12,352 bases of DNA from Lachnospiraceae bacterium. GTDB lineage: Bacteria; Bacillota_A; Clostridia; Lachnospirales; Lachnospiraceae. The translations under genes and the position numbers were made by a program. The notes beneath the pieces were generated by a model. The model did no database searches. It was not told the origin of the DNA and worked only from the letters and a program-made list of their open reading frames with translations. The stretch is taken from positions 1 to 12,352 of the forward strand of contig JAFPAZ010000219.1 in NCBI GenBank assembly GCA_017390645.1, written 5' to 3'. This document shows, one piece after another, positions 6,284 to 12,352 of this stretch (its first letter is position 1; the number at the start of each line of letters is the position of its first letter).

Positions 6284-8020
6284 ATGAATATGAATTTTAT
6301 GAAGAAGATTTTGATGGCATCCTTAGTTCCTATGCTTACATTAAGCGTAATCATCATGATATTGGCAGAGACTTACATAAAAAATTCTATTGTCAGCCAG
6401 GTGGAACAGTCTTTGAAGGGATCCGCTGTGGCCACTCTTGCGGCTTATGATCAGAATACCGGAGAGTACATGGAAACAAGTAACGGAGATATCTGGAAAG
6501 GTGCATATAATATATCACAATCGGAGAAACTGGTTGATACTATAAAAGAAGAATCCGGAGTGGAAGTTACCTTTTTTTATGGTTCAAGGAGAGTTATGAC
6601 CTCTGCGTTAGATGTTAATGGACAAAGAATTTTAGGAAGTCCTGCAGGGGATAAAATTGTTGAAATTGTATTAGAAGGTGGCAAGGAGTATTTTAGTGAA
6701 AATGTTTCCATAGATGGAACTACATTTTGTGGTTATTATGTTCCGGTTTATCAGACAGGAGGAAGTGATAAGCCAATTGGTATGGTTTTTGCAGGAATTA
6801 ACAAAGAGGAAGCATATCGTAGTGTAAAGAATGTACTTTTCCTTATCATAGGAGTTGTAATTATAACTTCTTTGATCTGTGTTTTTGGTGTAGGGTTTAT
6901 GGCAAAATCCATAACAAAATCTTTAAAGAGAAGCATATCCGGGGTACAGTCAGTATCTTCCGGTGAATTGAATGTGGTTTTTGATAAGAAAGATTTAAAA
7001 AGAAAAGACGAAGTGGGAGATTTGACACGGGCAATAAAAGTACTTCAGGAAGAACTTAGAAAAATCATTGGAGGAATCAGCAGTAGTACGAATCAGTTAT
7101 TAAAAGCTTCCGATGAAATGGAAAGCCTGTCTCGTGATACTTTGATAAATATGAATCATGCCAGGGATGCAGTAGAGGTAATCACCAATGGGGCTTTGAA
7201 ACAGGCAGAGGATACCGGAGAGGCTTTTGATAACATGAATCGTATGGGTGCTTTAATCATTGCCACAGGAAAAGATACAAAGGAATTAAATGGAAGTGCG
7301 GACGTTATGAAAGAATCCGGAGATAATGCATTTAAATCTATTATGGAATTAAAATCCATTAGCAAGGAAGTCCAAAATGCAGTAAAAACCATTGCCAGAC
7401 AAACTGTGGAAACCAATGAATCTGCACAAAAAATTAAGCAGGCATCTGACTTTATTTCAGAAATTGCTTCAGAAACTGCATTGTTGTCTTTAAATGCAAG
7501 CATTGAAGCTGCCAGAGCCGGAGAGGCAGGAAAAGGATTTGCTGTTGTGGCAACCCAGATACAAAAACTTGCGGAGCAATCAGATAGCGCAAGTAAGAAG
7601 ATTGATGATATTGTAAATGCTTTGATTTATAATTCAGAACTGGCAGTAAATACCATGACGAACATGGAAGAGGTAATTTGTTCTCAAAATCATTACATTC
7701 TTCATACAGAAGAAATTGTAAATCAGGTGATGACAGAAATCCAGTCTTCCATTACCGGAATTAAGGGAATTGAAAGAAATGCAAGAGAATTAGAGGAATT
7801 AAGAATTAGCATTGAAACAGTGATTCATTCCTTATCTGATATTGCTGGGGATAATGTTGCCGGTACTCAGGAAACCAATTCTTTGATTACGGAGATGGCA
7901 AATCGTTTTGGCGGTGTAGAGGAAGCGGCAGGAAATTTAAGAGAAACCGCAAAGATGTTAGAATTGGAAATTCAGGATTTTAACATAAATGAAACTGTAA
8001 CTTCAGAGCAGGTGGGGTAG
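6284..8020 (+). CDS. Methyl-accepting chemotaxis protein with extracellular Cache-like sensor
   Basis: A transmembrane chemoreceptor of 578 residues. In order: TM1 (about 9-29); an extracellular region (about 30-180) with a single-Cache-like core (TFFYGSRRVMTS near 96, GYYVPVY near 150, GMVFAGI near 166); TM2 (about 183-205); HAMP (about 206-262); and a long coiled-coil signalling domain with the conserved hairpin tip around 396-423 (ETALLSLNASIEAARAGE, then GKGFAVVA). The tip contacts CheA/CheW in known receptors. No CheR-docking pentapeptide is at the C terminus. ATG 6284 follows AGGAGG (6271-6276) by 7 nt. It sits 11 nt after the BMP lipoprotein gene, which suggests the lipoprotein presents a ligand to it; this is inference. 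A 62-nt gap without terminator leads to the HAD gene. Confidence 0.94.
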   Translation: MNMNFMKKILMASLVPMLTLSVIIMILAETYIKNSIVSQVEQSLKGSAVATLAAYDQNTGEYMETSNGDIWKGAYNISQSEKLVDTIKEESGVEVTFFYGSRRVMTSALDVNGQRILGSPAGDKIVEIVLEGGKEYFSENVSIDGTTFCGYYVPVYQTGGSDKPIGMVFAGINKEEAYRSVKNVLFLIIGVVIITSLICVFGVGFMAKSITKSLKRSISGVQSVSSGELNVVFDKKDLKRKDEVGDLTRAIKVLQEELRKIIGGISSSTNQLLKASDEMESLSRDTLINMNHARDAVEVITNGALKQAEDTGEAFDNMNRMGALIIATGKDTKELNGSADVMKESGDNAFKSIMELKSISKEVQNAVKTIARQTVETNESAQKIKQASDFISEIASETALLSLNASIEAARAGEAGKGFAVVATQIQKLAEQSDSASKKIDDIVNALIYNSELAVNTMTNMEEVICSQNHYILHTEEIVNQVMTEIQSSITGIKGIERNARELEELRISIETVIHSLSDIAGDNVAGTQETNSLITEMANRFGGVEEAAGNLRETAKMLELEIQDFNINETVTSEQVG

Positions 8021-8082
8021 CTGTACCGGGTTATTAATGTGGGAAAAGTAACGATAACGGCTCTAAAACGAAGGAGGAAAAA

Positions 8083-8727
8083 ATGTATCAGGTAGTACTT
8101 TTCGATTTAGATGGTACCTTGACGGATCCGGGACTGGGAATTACGAATTCTGTGATGTATGCTTTGAAAAAATGGGAGATTGAAGTGGGAGACCGAAGTG
8201 AATTATATCGATTTATCGGACCACCCCTTCAGGAATCCTTTGAACGTTTTTTTGGATTTTCACAAGAAAAGGCAAAGCAGTCTGTGGAATATTACAGGGA
8301 ATATTTCCGGGAAAAAGGTTTATTTGAAAATGAAGTATATGAAGGAATCAAAGAGTTATTAGAAACTCTGAAAACTTCCGGTTGTAAGCTGATTTTAGCA
8401 ACTTCAAAACCGGAAGAATTTGCAATCCGGATTTTGGAGCATTTTCAGTTGAAACAGTATTTCGACTTCATCGGTGGTGCCAGTATGGATGGAGTAAGAA
8501 GTAAAAAAGCAGATGTGATTTCTTATGCCTTGGAAAAAGCAGGCATTGAGGATTTGTCTAAAACCGTGATGGTTGGTGACCGGGAACATGATATTTTGGG
8601 AGCAAAAGAAGTGGGAATTGATTCCATTGGAGTACTGTTTGGCTATGGAAATTATGAAGAATTAAAAAAGGCAGGTGCAACCCATATTGTAAATACCGTG
8701 TCAGAAATTTCTAGTGTTATTTTATAG
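8083..8727 (+). CDS. HAD-superfamily phosphatase (phosphoglycolate phosphatase / 5'-nucleotidase-like)
   Basis: A cytoplasmic 214-residue hydrolase of the haloacid dehalogenase superfamily, subfamily I with an alpha-helical cap. All four motifs are present: D8-x-D10-G-T (nucleophile and general acid), T107-S108 in LATSKP, a lysine at 141/142, and G-D166-x3-D170 binding magnesium. The cap (about 16-85) contains the GPPLQESF segment typical of Gph/PpaX-like enzymes. The true substrate cannot be read from sequence; phosphoglycolate, pyrophosphate and nucleoside monophosphates are all possible. ATG 8083 follows AAGGAGG (8071-8077) by 5 nt. It may be read through from the chemoreceptor operon, as no promoter is evident in the 62-nt gap, and transcription ends at the hairpin 8772-8842. 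Confidence 0.9.
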   Translation: MYQVVLFDLDGTLTDPGLGITNSVMYALKKWEIEVGDRSELYRFIGPPLQESFERFFGFSQEKAKQSVEYYREYFREKGLFENEVYEGIKELLETLKTSGCKLILATSKPEEFAIRILEHFQLKQYFDFIGGASMDGVRSKKADVISYALEKAGIEDLSKTVMVGDREHDILGAKEVGIDSIGVLFGYGNYEELKKAGATHIVNTVSEISSVIL

Positions 8728-8771
8728 ATTTATAGAATTTGCGAAGAATGTAAAAAAGAATATTAGTTTGG

Positions 8772-8842
8772 AAAACGAATGACATGAACTAGTTGTTACC
8801 ATTCTGGTGAATAGTAACAGATAGTTGTCATTCGTTTTTTTG
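8772..8842 (+). terminator. Long hairpin terminator after the HAD gene
   Basis: An outer 13-bp perfect stem (8772-8784 with 8826-8838) encloses an inner stem of TGTTAC/GTAACA (8794-8799 with 8814-8819), then ATTC/GAAT around a TGGT loop (8805-8808). The T run 8835-8841 follows. Unusually long and two-tiered for a simple terminator, but T-tract placement fits. The preceding 44 nt after the stop codon carry a TTTGCGAAG stretch that weakly resembles the repeat family. Confidence 0.85.
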
Positions 8843-8850
8843 TTTTTTTA

Positions 8851-8953
8851 AAAAGAAAAGTGGTATTTTAAATTTTTTTTTAGAGGAAAGAAAAGTGTTA
8901 TTTTAAATGTTTTTTTAAAGAGAAAAGAAAAGTGGTATTTTAAATGTTTTTTT
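8851..8953 (+). repeat. Three-copy T-rich tandem repeat, period 35-37 bp
   Basis: The motif GAAAAGTGKTATTTTAAAT followed by a run of seven to nine T residues occurs three times, starting at 8855, 8890 and 8927, so the spacings are 35 and 37 nt. The third copy runs directly into the -10 box of the next promoter. Purine-rich (A/G) and T-rich halves alternate, which suggests intrinsic curvature or an AT-rich upstream activation region. Confidence 0.75.
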
Positions 8954-8961
8954 GGTATAAT
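8953..8961 (+). promoter_or_regulatory. Extended -10 promoter of the Dabb protein gene
   Basis: TGG plus a perfect TATAAT (8956-8961) at the end of the third tandem repeat. No consensus -35 is present at 8932-8938, so recognition would rely on the extended -10 and perhaps on the T-rich repeats. Predicted start near 8968, leader about 50 nt. Confidence 0.65.
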
Positions 8962-9018
8962 AGTGAGGGTAAAATTTAAGTTGTTAAGGTTTAAAATGAT
9001 AGAAAAGGAGAAATGATA

Positions 9019-9324
9019 ATGGTTAAGCATGTTATTTTGTGGCAGTTAAAGGATGAATTTTCAAATGAGGAAAAAGAAAAGATAAAATGTGGTATCAAAG
9101 AAGGATTGGAAGGATTACAAGGAAAAATTCCCGGCTTAGTGGAAATTTATGTTCAAACAGATTCTTTGGCGTCTTCTAATGCAGATTTGATGCTGGATTC
9201 TACTTTTGAAAATGAAGAAGCATTGAAAGGATATGCGGTTCATCCGGCTCATGTGGAAGTCGCAGATACCAAGGTAAGACCGTATACAAAATCCCGCTCT
9301 TGTCTGGATTTTGAAGTCAAATAG
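9019..9324 (+). CDS. Dabb (stress-responsive alpha/beta-barrel) domain protein
   Basis: A small cytoplasmic protein of 101 residues made of one Dabb domain, a dimeric ferredoxin-like alpha/beta barrel. Family signs are the start MVKHVILWQLKD, an IPGLVEIYV strand, the DLMLDSTFENEEALKGYAVHPAHVEV-type segment (hydrophobic strand, then the Y-x-x-H-P-x-H-V motif) and a final RSCLDFEV strand. Bacterial members mostly lack an assigned function; some plant and bacterial relatives are cyclases or stress proteins. Start: ATG 9019 lies 8 nt from AAAGGAG (9004-9010); an ATG at 9013 is only 2 nt away, too close. The next gene is thioredoxin, 113 nt downstream, with a repeat element but no clear terminator between, so co-transcription is possible. 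Confidence 0.88.
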   Translation: MVKHVILWQLKDEFSNEEKEKIKCGIKEGLEGLQGKIPGLVEIYVQTDSLASSNADLMLDSTFENEEALKGYAVHPAHVEVADTKVRPYTKSRSCLDFEVK

Positions 9325-9419
9325 AAGACGCAGCGAAAGCGTGCCTGCATTGTTTTGTTACTTTTGAATCACTTTCACAAAAAATATTATAGTTTCGCAG
9401 TCACCTAATTAATAAAAGT
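9325..9419 (+). repeat. Diverged copy (E3) of the palindromic intergenic repeat
   Basis: From 9361 the sequence aligns to 3445 onwards of the complete element: 37 of the first 49 positions match by hand, and the following A-rich GTGG end is shared with a small gap. Its outer end, read in reverse, is GTGACTGCGAAA, matching the GTAATTGCGAAA end at 753. The left part (9325-9360) is poorly conserved, keeping mainly GCGAAAGC. As at 3545, the element ends directly before the ribosome binding site of the next gene. Confidence 0.55.
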
Positions 9420-9437
9420 GGAAAGAAGGAGAAAAAA

Positions 9438-9752
9438 ATGTCAGTTTTAAAAATAACAAAGGAAAATTTTGAAACAGAGGTAATTGAAAATTCAAAACCG
9501 GTTTTACTGGACTTTTGGGCTGAGTGGTGTCCACCATGCCGTATGATAGCACCGGTGCTTGAAAACATCGGACAGGAACAAGAAGAATTTGTGGTAGGGA
9601 AAATAAATGTAGATGAGGAACGAGGACTTGCTCAGGAATTTCATGTAGCTAATATTCCTACTTTAATCGTAATGAAAGATGGAGTAGAAGTGAATCGATC
9701 CGTAGGAGCAGTTTCGAAACAGGAAATACTGGATTTGGTTCAGACATCGTAG
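9438..9752 (+). CDS. Thioredoxin with CPPC active site
   Basis: A cytoplasmic disulfide reductase of 104 residues, full thioredoxin length. Landmarks: the buried D25 in LLDFWAEW, active site W30-C31-P-P-C34, KINVDE strand, and cis-proline P74 in NIPT, then a VG near 89-90 and a final helix. The canonical site is CGPC; proline at the first inner position is uncommon for a thioredoxin of this type and should alter redox potential or partner choice (inference). ATG 9438 follows AAGGAG (9426-9431) by 6 nt. No thioredoxin reductase gene is in the window. It follows the Dabb gene across the repeat at 9325; no terminator was seen after it. Confidence 0.93.
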   Translation: MSVLKITKENFETEVIENSKPVLLDFWAEWCPPCRMIAPVLENIGQEQEEFVVGKINVDEERGLAQEFHVANIPTLIVMKDGVEVNRSVGAVSKQEILDLVQTS

Positions 9753-9819
9753 CAATTCATGATAACAATGAGAGGTAAAATTGATGCGGTTTCCATGAAC
9801 GATAACGAAAAATTCACTT

Positions 9820-9862
9820 TTGACACTTGCGTTACTACAATAATCATAATTTGTAAAATTAT
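9820..9862 (+). promoter_or_regulatory. Possible promoter and AT-rich dyad before the small membrane protein gene
   Basis: TTGACA (9820-9825) is perfect, and CATAAT (9845-9850) matches five of six -10 positions, but the 19-nt spacing is long. A 7-bp inverted repeat ATAATTT/AAATTAT (9846-9852, 9856-9862) overlaps the -10 and could be an operator. The rest of 9753-9915 shows no terminator and no riboswitch core. Confidence 0.35.
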
Positions 9863-9915
9863 ATCTGTATTTGAAATGGAAATCAGCGGTATAAATGAGG
9901 GAGAAGGGGAAAAGT

Positions 9916-10074
9916 ATGACAGAAAAGGAATTTGAAAAAGAAATTGAACTTCGCATAGCTCAGGTGGAAAATGGAATACCAGAGATAAAGCGAATGGGAA
10001 GGAAAGATTATATTGGAGTGGGAGTTATAGTTCTTGGCTGCCTGATTGGAATCATCGCAGGAACTTTTTTATAA
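9916..10074 (+). CDS. 52-residue single-span membrane protein
   Basis: ATG to TAA, 52 codons. The N-terminal 30 residues are charged and probably helical (E and K rich, MTEKEFEKE start, ending KRMGRKD). They are followed by one hydrophobic span (about 31-52: YIGVGVIVLGCLIGIIAG) that runs to the C terminus. By the positive-inside rule the N terminus should be cytoplasmic. A purine-rich AAGGGG (9904-9909) sits 6 nt upstream. The stop is 17 nt before the large permease fusion, so the two are almost certainly co-transcribed and perhaps translationally coupled. I do not recognise the family. By analogy with small subunits of some transporters (for example YhdT with PanF), it could be an accessory of the permease; this is only an inference from context. 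Confidence 0.75.
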   Translation: MTEKEFEKEIELRIAQVENGIPEIKRMGRKDYIGVGVIVLGCLIGIIAGTFL

Positions 10075-10091
10075 GAGGGATAAGATTAAAA

Positions 10092-12352
10092 ATGAAAGAT
10101 ACGAATGAAAAAATAAAAAATGAAGTCTATTGCGGAATCTGGCCCGTTCTTGGAAAAGAACGTACTTATGGTTTTTTGGATGCTTTATTGGTATTATCCG
10201 GCTATTGCATTGCAACCTGGAGTTATACCCAGGGGTCTTATCTGGCAAGTCTGGTTGGATTTAAGCAATTGTTAATCGGAGCTTTTTTAGGAGCAATTCT
10301 GATGTTAATGATTTATCAGCTGCCTGTCATTTTGTCTACAAGATATGGAATTGATATCTGGGTATGGCTGCGAAGTGTATTCGGAAAAAAAGGTGTTAAG
10401 GTAATGACGGTAGTAATTATCCTTATTAATTATCCCTGGTATGCAGTGTGCTGTGACTTATTTGCCTCATCCATGGAGAATTTGTTTGGATTGTTTGGAA
10501 TTACCCTGCCTGAGGGAAGTCATCTTATGTTAGGACTTCTTTGTGTTATGGTTGGTACTTTTATTGCATATCGTGGTGTTTCCACTATTACATGGACTAC
10601 CAGAATTTTGGTTCCATTGTTGTTACTGGTGGGGATAGTTGTGGTGATTGTAGGGTTTTCTGCTGTACCGGCAGAGGTAATATGGAACTATAAACCACAA
10701 AACACTGACTTTGATCATAATATTACACCATATATTCTGTCTATTGAGGCGAATTTTGCTTTTGTTATTACCTTGGTGGGAGGCATGGCAGAGATTCCAC
10801 GACTTTGTAAAAGTGAAAAGTCAGGTTACTATGCTGGAGTGTTAGGACAGGGACTGGCTGGATCTTTCTTTGTGGTTGTTGGTGCAGTTATGGCTATTGC
10901 CATGCAATATGTGACCGGGGAAATGGTGGATGATCCTACTTTGATGATGGCCACATTGTCTGTGCCGGCTCTTGGATTAACCTCTTTGTTATTGGTGGCG
11001 TTTGCTAATATCGGAACCCAGGCGGTAGGTTCGTATCTGTATGGAGTTATGTTAAAATCCAGTTTTCGTAAAGCGGATTATCGTCTCTTGGTCATTATCC
11101 TTGGAATATATGTAGGAGGGCTTTGTGTTTGGGGAAAGATTGTAGAATATTTTGGTTCCTTTTTAACCATTAGTGCCTGTGTGTATGCACCTTTGGCGGC
11201 TTTACTATTTACAGACTTTTTCTTCATAAGAAAGCAGAGAATCGATTTAAAAAGTGCCTATGAAATAGAGGGGCATAATGCGTATCAATATACGAAAGGG
11301 TTTAACATTGTTGGTCTTTTGTGCCTGGTGATAGGATGTTTTATTTCCCTTGCGATTTATAATCCGGTAACGGGTGAAATACATAATACATTCTTGTTTA
11401 CTTTAACGCCTACCGGGTGTTCTTTCCTTGGAACCGGAATCTTATATTATCTGGTATGCCAGTTGCCATGGGTTCGCCGTTATGTTAGGAAAGATACCGA
11501 TTTAAACCCGGTAATAAAACCCTTTGACAGAGTAAAAATACCCCCTAGACAGAATTTGTTTGCTATGCCTTTTATATGGCTTTTATGTTATTTGGTTACA
11601 TGGAAGGCAGGATTAAAAATTGTAAAATCAGGAAAAAGAGGAATAAAACCACCATTTCTGGTTTTAGGAACCCATCATTCTTTTACGGATTTTTATGTTT
11701 CTCCATTGGCTTTATTTCCCCACCGGGCAAATTATGTCTCAGAATTAGAAGGTTTTGAATACTATGGTGAATGGTTATATCGCCAGATAGGGTGTTTGGG
11801 AACGAGAAAATTTGTAGATGATTTATCTTTGGTCAAAAATATAAAAAATGTGATGGAACGAAAGGGAATTCTGGTATTTTATCCGGAAGCAAGATATGCC
11901 AATGTTGGAACTAGTTCGAAACTACCTGTTTCTGTGGCGAAATTGGTGAAGATGTTAAAGGTTCCGGTGGTCACATTAAATATGAAAGGAAATTACTTAC
12001 AATCCCCTATCTGGAATCTGACGAAACGAAAAGAGGCACGTCTGCATACGGAAATGACCTATGCATTGACAAAACAGGAAGTTAGTGAATTGTCTGTTTC
12101 GGAGATTTATGAAAAGCTAAGGGAATTACTTTCCTATGATGAGTATGCATGGCAACGGGAGCAAAAAATGGCCATTACATATAAAAAACGGGCAGAAGGA
12201 TTACATCTTCCTTTATATCAGTGCAGATGTTGTAAAGTGGAATTTCAAATGAATTCCAAGGACAACAAGCTATTCTGCCAGAATTGTGGAGTAGAATATG
12301 AAATGGATGAATACGGAACCTTGCGAAGGGAGCAGGAGGAACGTTATATTCC
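10092..12352 (+). CDS. NCS1-type permease fused to PlsC-like acyltransferase with zinc ribbon (3' end beyond window)
   Basis: One frame of at least 753 codons, open to the window edge. Residues 1 to about 465 form a full NCS1 (nucleobase:cation symporter, CodB-like) permease: GFLDALLVLSGY and following TM spans, GTQAVGSYLYG (308-318), FTDFFFIRKQR (373-383, D375), then Y-x-Y-x-K-GFN (403-405) and two last spans. After a basic linker (about 466-485), a PlsC/LPLAT acyltransferase begins. It has H528-x4-D533 (catalytic HX4D), a substrate-binding YPEAR (597-601) in place of FPEGT, and AKLVKMLKVPVVTLNMKGNY. A zinc ribbon follows (C711-x2-C714, C729-x2-C732). Known PlsC enzymes acylate lysophosphatidate at the inner membrane face; the permease predicts nucleobase uptake. 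The joint function is unknown. AGAGGG lies 12 nt before ATG 10092, a weak site, so coupling to the small upstream gene is likely. No internal start with a ribosome binding site was seen at the junction. Confidence 0.85.
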   Translation, partial: MKDTNEKIKNEVYCGIWPVLGKERTYGFLDALLVLSGYCIATWSYTQGSYLASLVGFKQLLIGAFLGAILMLMIYQLPVILSTRYGIDIWVWLRSVFGKKGVKVMTVVIILINYPWYAVCCDLFASSMENLFGLFGITLPEGSHLMLGLLCVMVGTFIAYRGVSTITWTTRILVPLLLLVGIVVVIVGFSAVPAEVIWNYKPQNTDFDHNITPYILSIEANFAFVITLVGGMAEIPRLCKSEKSGYYAGVLGQGLAGSFFVVVGAVMAIAMQYVTGEMVDDPTLMMATLSVPALGLTSLLLVAFANIGTQAVGSYLYGVMLKSSFRKADYRLLVIILGIYVGGLCVWGKIVEYFGSFLTISACVYAPLAALLFTDFFFIRKQRIDLKSAYEIEGHNAYQYTKGFNIVGLLCLVIGCFISLAIYNPVTGEIHNTFLFTLTPTGCSFLGTGILYYLVCQLPWVRRYVRKDTDLNPVIKPFDRVKIPPRQNLFAMPFIWLLCYLVTWKAGLKIVKSGKRGIKPPFLVLGTHHSFTDFYVSPLALFPHRANYVSELEGFEYYGEWLYRQIGCLGTRKFVDDLSLVKNIKNVMERKGILVFYPEARYANVGTSSKLPVSVAKLVKMLKVPVVTLNMKGNYLQSPIWNLTKRKEARLHTEMTYALTKQEVSELSVSEIYEKLRELLSYDEYAWQREQKMAITYKKRAEGLHLPLYQCRCCKVEFQMNSKDNKLFCQNCGVEYEMDEYGTLRREQEERYI

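Noticed and set aside
8851..8953. CRISPR array
   Set aside because: Only three units with no unique spacers between conserved repeats; the whole unit including the T run repeats, and no cas gene is near.
8848..9030. Minus-strand 60-codon frame over the T-rich tandem repeats
   Set aside because: Its product is a repetitive F/K-rich translation of the repeats, with no start signal.
9753..9915. Purine riboswitch ahead of the nucleobase permease
   Set aside because: No conserved three-way-junction core or terminator/antiterminator pair could be found.
11450..11650. Frameshift or lost stop creating an artificial fusion
   Set aside because: The frame stays in phase line by line, both domains are complete around the linker, and no separate start signal exists for the second domain. 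Not fully excluded without read data.
11576..11758. Small plus-strand frame inside the acyltransferase region
   Set aside because: It is in a different frame from the continuous permease-acyltransferase frame, whose motifs are clear.

Overview
The window reads as chromosomal DNA of a low-GC, anaerobic, motile Firmicute, most likely a member of the Lachnospiraceae/Clostridia. This is judged from the A/T-rich third codon positions, strong AGGAGG-type ribosome binding sites, TTG and GTG starts, sigma-A promoters, and proteins such as a C_GCAxxG_C_C redox protein, an OPT transporter, PepD and a Lachnospiraceae-style PlsC acyltransferase. No rRNA, tRNA, CRISPR array, phage gene or transposase was seen.

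Layout, left to right. The extreme left holds the first codons of a gene on the minus strand with its own promoter, diverging from a cysteine-rich redox protein (345-752). That gene ends at a hairpin terminator whose 3' arm supplies the -35 box of the next promoter. This promoter drives an OPT-family oligopeptide transporter (999-2921), followed by a small stand-alone PqqD-like protein (2998-3348). A 102-nt imperfect palindromic repeat and a 37-bp tandem duplication separate them from a PepD-type M20 dipeptidase (3559-4992). Together the transporter and dipeptidase suggest peptide import and hydrolysis.

Next comes a BMP-family (PnrA/Med-like) lipoprotein (5082-6272), 11 nt from a methyl-accepting chemotaxis protein (6284-8020). 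There is no ABC permease or ATPase nearby, which suggests a binding-protein-assisted chemoreceptor. A HAD phosphatase (8083-8727) follows and ends at a long hairpin terminator. A T-rich tandem repeat array and an extended -10 promoter then lead into a Dabb-domain protein (9019-9324) and a thioredoxin with an unusual CPPC active site (9438-9752). A diverged copy of the palindromic repeat lies between these last two.

The right end is the most unusual part. A 52-residue single-span membrane protein (9916-10074) precedes one uninterrupted reading frame from 10092 to the window edge. It encodes a complete NCS1-type nucleobase/cation permease fused in frame to a PlsC-like acyltransferase with a C-terminal zinc ribbon. 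I followed the frame through every line and found no stop and no internal ribosome binding site at the junction. This fusion is the strongest candidate for something undescribed. The related palindromic repeats at 753, 3387 and 9325, and the BMP/chemoreceptor pair, come next.
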